From the NCBI GenBank assembly GCA_963676655.2, contig CAXXKX010000003.1, forward strand, positions 4,340,001-4,404,000: DNA of 64,000 nt. The letters run 5' to 3'. The notes beneath the pieces were generated by a model. The model made no database searches. It saw nothing but the letters and a program-made list of their open reading frames with translations, and was not told where the DNA came from. Source of the DNA: G963676655 sp963676655. GTDB lineage: Bacteria; Verrucomicrobiota; Lentisphaeria; Victivallales; Victivallaceae. The position numbers were made by a program, and so were the translations under genes. Of the stretch, positions 61,647-64,000 are shown one piece after another. The first letter of the stretch is position 1. The number at the start of each line of letters is the position of its first letter.

Positions 61647-62543
61647 ATGTCTAAAACATATCCCGTAAAAAAATGTGGAACCATCGATATTTTTATTGTT
61701 GAAGCGAATCCGGTTGTTTTCAAAGGCGAACTTTACCGGTTTGAATATATTCGTTGGAAGTCGCCGGAAAAACGTTATCCCGGTAATGACCTTGGAATCT
61801 CGTATTTCAGATTTGTCAATGTTTCCACCGGTGAAATCGGCGCGCCGTTCGGCCATAAGCTTCACATGGGCAATGCTTTTGTCTGGGAAGATGCGGTCTA
61901 TGTTACCGCGGTTGAAGACTGGGGCGGAAGTAAATTCTATATTATGAAGTCGGACGACATGGTTAACTGGTCGGAACCAAAAGTAATTCTTGAAGACCCG
62001 TCATGGCAGGGATACAACACCAGCATGTGCCGGACCGATGACAGTTTTCTGTTGACTTTTGAATTGGGAGCTCCGGTTGATATTGTCGGAGTTCCGTTTA
62101 CCATGTTTTTTGCCGAATCAGATGATCTGGAGAACTGGCGGATCATTCCGGACGCGGTTTTCGGTCAGGAAATCTATACCGGCGGACCAATGCTGCGCTA
62201 TTTTGACAAATGGTATTACTTCTTTTATCTGGATGGCTCTTATGAAAGCGGTTTTGAAGAATACGTTGTGCGTTCCCGCGACTTGAAAAAATGGGAATGG
62301 AGTTCACGCAATCCGGTAATGACCTATAACGACGAGGACCGGAAACTCGCGGCGGACTTTTCTCCTGAGGATGAACGGAAAATTGCAATTGCCGAAAATA
62401 TCAACGTTTCGGATCTGGATATGTGCGAATGGCGGAATAAGCTCTATATGGTATATTCCTGGGGTAATCAGCGCGGTACGGAATATCTGGCCGAAGCCGA
62501 AGCCGAATGTACAGAGCAGGAATTCTGCGAATCCTTTTTTTGA
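61647..62543 (+). CDS. GH43/GH32-like five-bladed beta-propeller protein, 298 aa
   Basis: AGAGGAAA lies before the ATG. Repeated blade motifs are seen: EANPVVFKGELYRFEYIRW, MGNAFVWEDAVYVTAVED, YIMKSDDMVNWSEPKVILED, FAESDDLENWRIIPDAVFGQ and VVRSRDLKKWEWSSRNPVMT. The S/A-DDLxNW signature is typical of GH43, GH32 and GH130-like propellers. No signal peptide, so cytoplasmic. A role in processing arabinose-, galactose- or mannose-containing oligosaccharides is possible. It lies 172 bp after the PL26-like gene and may be part of its operon. Confidence 0.83.
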   Translation: MSKTYPVKKCGTIDIFIVEANPVVFKGELYRFEYIRWKSPEKRYPGNDLGISYFRFVNVSTGEIGAPFGHKLHMGNAFVWEDAVYVTAVEDWGGSKFYIMKSDDMVNWSEPKVILEDPSWQGYNTSMCRTDDSFLLTFELGAPVDIVGVPFTMFFAESDDLENWRIIPDAVFGQEIYTGGPMLRYFDKWYYFFYLDGSYESGFEEYVVRSRDLKKWEWSSRNPVMTYNDEDRKLAADFSPEDERKIAIAENINVSDLDMCEWRNKLYMVYSWGNQRGTEYLAEAEAECTEQEFCESFF

Positions 62544-62832
62544 ATCCGTACGACGGATCGTGATAGCCTGCTTCTCTCTTCGCACAATGCGCTACGGAAG
62601 CGGAAAACAAATTCCCCGTCTTTCTGTGGCGTTACGTCCGGACTTAATTTTTGGTCGGCTCGTCACGTAATATCCAGTCAACGGCAGAGTGTTTTTTATT
62701 GAACTATCATTTTACGCTGATATTGCCTTGAATCGTTATCCCCGTTTTTTTTTAGAAAATATTGCATTTCTCCTGAAAATACAATATAATAGTTGTATGC
62801 TCTTATGCGCTGATGCAAATTCCGGGGACAAG
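62544..62832. other. Intergenic stretch with a short palindrome
   Basis: ATCCGTACGACGGAT at 62545-62559 is a small inverted repeat right after the propeller gene and may be part of a weak terminator. No gene was recognised here. Confidence 0.35.
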
Positions 62833-63165
62833 ATGATGAAATATATTTATTTTGAAAAGAATAAAATTCCGCTGTCTGTAAGTACGTTGCTGACTTTCCT
62901 GTATCCTTTTTCATGCTTTGGTTTAATGATGTTTTTATTTCCATTGCATTCGAGTATGTATGTCGATTTTCCACGTGTGATGATGATTTTTATCGGACTT
63001 GGATTTCTCCGGCAGATAGTGGCAATATGTATAAGCAGGTTTTATTTGAGTACATATTGGCTGTGGTTAATTGGTTTTTGTGTATTTGCGAGAGTTTTGA
63101 GGTATATTGATCTTTATTACGGGCGCTATTGGACCGGCTTGATAGATTTTCTTTTCCGTTGGTGA
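62833..63165 (+). CDS. Small membrane protein of unknown function, 110 aa
   Basis: From the ATG at 62833 the protein has three probable membrane helices: LSVSTLLTFLYPFSCFGLMM, PRVMMIFIGLGFLRQIVAIC and YWLWLIGFCVFARVLRYIDL. A longer frame from 62689 exists, but it adds a non-membrane stretch with no ribosome site. No family was recognised. It is AT-rich relative to neighbours and stands alone, convergent with the next gene. Confidence 0.55.
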   Translation: MMKYIYFEKNKIPLSVSTLLTFLYPFSCFGLMMFLFPLHSSMYVDFPRVMMIFIGLGFLRQIVAICISRFYLSTYWLWLIGFCVFARVLRYIDLYYGRYWTGLIDFLFRW

Positions 63166-63207
63166 TTGAATACAGGATGAACCAGCGTGTTTTACCTTTA
63201 GTAATTA

Positions 63208-64000
63208 TTAATTCAGCCAATTCATAAGTTCAACCGGGGATATTGATATTGCCGGATTGAACTCATCGCTGCTGATATAAGCGGACAAACTGTGCAACAA
63301 GGCTGCGGCTTCCGGTTTGTCGCTGATCGCGTTAAAATCAATGTTTGCGCACAAGATTTTGCCTCTACCGAGCCTGAATTCAAAGATCAAAGCCAGTTTT
63401 TCCTGCCGCCACATATTGTCTATCGGTTGCACAATCGGTGAAATCTCCATGGCGAGCCCGGCGATTTTAAGCGGTCTGCCGTGAATTAAGAGATTGCGCC
63501 ATTGCCAGTTGCTGTGATATTCGGTCGGGAACTGGTCCAACGCTGGATGCTTGTCGTTTATCTGCAGGCCCAAAGTACCGGGGGAGACTTCGCTGTCGTT
63601 TCTCTCTGATATCATTTTAAACATCGTGAAGGACCAGTAGTCGGTCATAAACAAACCGCCGTGGCTGATGTGTTTGATTTGCTCGAAATCAGGCGTCCAC
63701 AGCCAGGTTCCGCCGGATTCGATTTCTGTTAGTTTGCCAGTATCAATCAAGGAAACGCGCCGGATATTTTCCGGGATCTCCAAATCAAGCGCGGGATATA
63801 CCCATAATGGATAAGTATTGACGAACTCTCCAAGTTTAAGATTTAAGTCATAGCGTCGTGCTGTACCGGTTTGAGGAAAGTCTATTTCAATCGAACCGGC
63901 ATTTGATAACTCTCCCTGCGGGTGCGAGGTTGCTTCAAGCGTTCCGGATATGATTCCGGGAACAGACCATTCAATAACCGCCGGGGCGATATTGTCCGGA
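63208..64000 (-). CDS. C-terminal part of a GH2-like glycoside hydrolase (cut at window edge)
   Basis: The minus strand stays open from the stop at 63208 through the edge at 64000 (264 codons), so the internal ATG at 63783 is not the start. The visible part begins with a beta-sandwich (VPGIISGTLEATSHPQGELS, TGTARRYDLNLKLGEFVNTY) as in the accessory domains of GH2 beta-galactosidases. The following 190 residues include GGTWLWTPDFEQIKHISHGG and FEFRLGRGKILCANIDF, typical of the C-terminal amidotransferase-like region of large GH2-like proteins. The catalytic domain lies outside the window. Confidence 0.75.
   Translation of the reverse strand, partial: PDNIAPAVIEWSVPGIISGTLEATSHPQGELSNAGSIEIDFPQTGTARRYDLNLKLGEFVNTYPLWVYPALDLEIPENIRRVSLIDTGKLTEIESGGTWLWTPDFEQIKHISHGGLFMTDYWSFTMFKMISERNDSEVSPGTLGLQINDKHPALDQFPTEYHSNWQWRNLLIHGRPLKIAGLAMEISPIVQPIDNMWRQEKLALIFEFRLGRGKILCANIDFNAISDKPEAAALLHSLSAYISSDEFNPAISISPVELMNWLN

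Noticed and set aside
1..64000. CRISPR, tRNA or rRNA genes, prophage
   Set aside because: No direct-repeat/spacer pattern, cloverleaf, rRNA segment or phage gene was recognised by eye. A tRNA scan or covariance-model search could still find something missed.

Overview
The window reads as chromosomal DNA of a Lentisphaerota bacterium (Victivallales-like). The main reason is a set of short secreted proteins starting with the N-terminus FTLIELLVVIAIIAILA(A/S)MLLPAL(N/G)KAR and ending in an H-x9-DG motif, which I associate with that phylum. They sit among one-component regulators and very large secreted carbohydrate-active enzymes. No phage, CRISPR array, rRNA or tRNA was recognised. The only mobile element is a lone RAYT-type transposase.

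Layout. 1-8580: a partial sugar-phosphate isomerase diverges from an AraC regulator. A minus-strand operon follows: LacI, two Gfo/Idh/MocA oxidoreductases, a LamG/TIM-barrel secreted hydrolase and a pseudopilin, led by two LacI-type palindromes and a sigma70-like promoter. 8881-13553: a GH71/99-like secreted protein, a FecCD permease and an ABC ATPase, apparently one operon without a binding protein. 13703-17299: a giant pseudopilin-like protein of 1198 residues whose middle is low-complexity repeat, including about 138 Gly-X-X triplets without proline. 17898-27287: housekeeping and envelope genes: TM2 protein, Der GTPase, a Bat (aerotolerance) pair in which BatB/BatC and BatD/BatE are fused, an AhpD-like protein, an acetyltransferase and LarE. 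27353-38145: a minus-strand operon led by a GntR/LacI hybrid regulator, with a pseudopilin, a decayed pseudopilin, two large toroid-like secreted proteins, two short GH29-like proteins and a small secreted protein. 38335-42849: asparagine synthetase, sugar-phosphate transferase and an Sfp-type phosphopantetheinyl transferase, then convergent FabH. 42982-45024: RAYT transposase and AEC-family transporter. 45162-52994: AraC regulator divergent from a pseudopilin, a GH42-like secreted protein and a GH106-like cytoplasmic protein. 52998-55865: UvrA. 56088-62543: a PocR-sensor AraC regulator divergent from an FAD oxidoreductase, a pseudopilin, a PL26-like rhamnogalacturonan lyase and a GH43-like propeller protein. 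62833-64000: a small membrane protein and the C-terminal part of a GH2-like protein.

How it fits together. The most striking pattern is a cassette that occurs four times: a dedicated regulator, one short pseudopilin, and next to it a very large secreted glycan-active protein, often with cytoplasmic enzymes. There are no SusC/SusD-like genes, so these look like polysaccharide-utilisation loci built around pseudopilins. The enzyme types (PL26-, GH106-, GH42-, GH43- and GH29-like) suggest pectic rhamnogalacturonan or similar rhamnose/galactose/fucose-containing glycans. Family assignments come from reading the sequences, without database searches.
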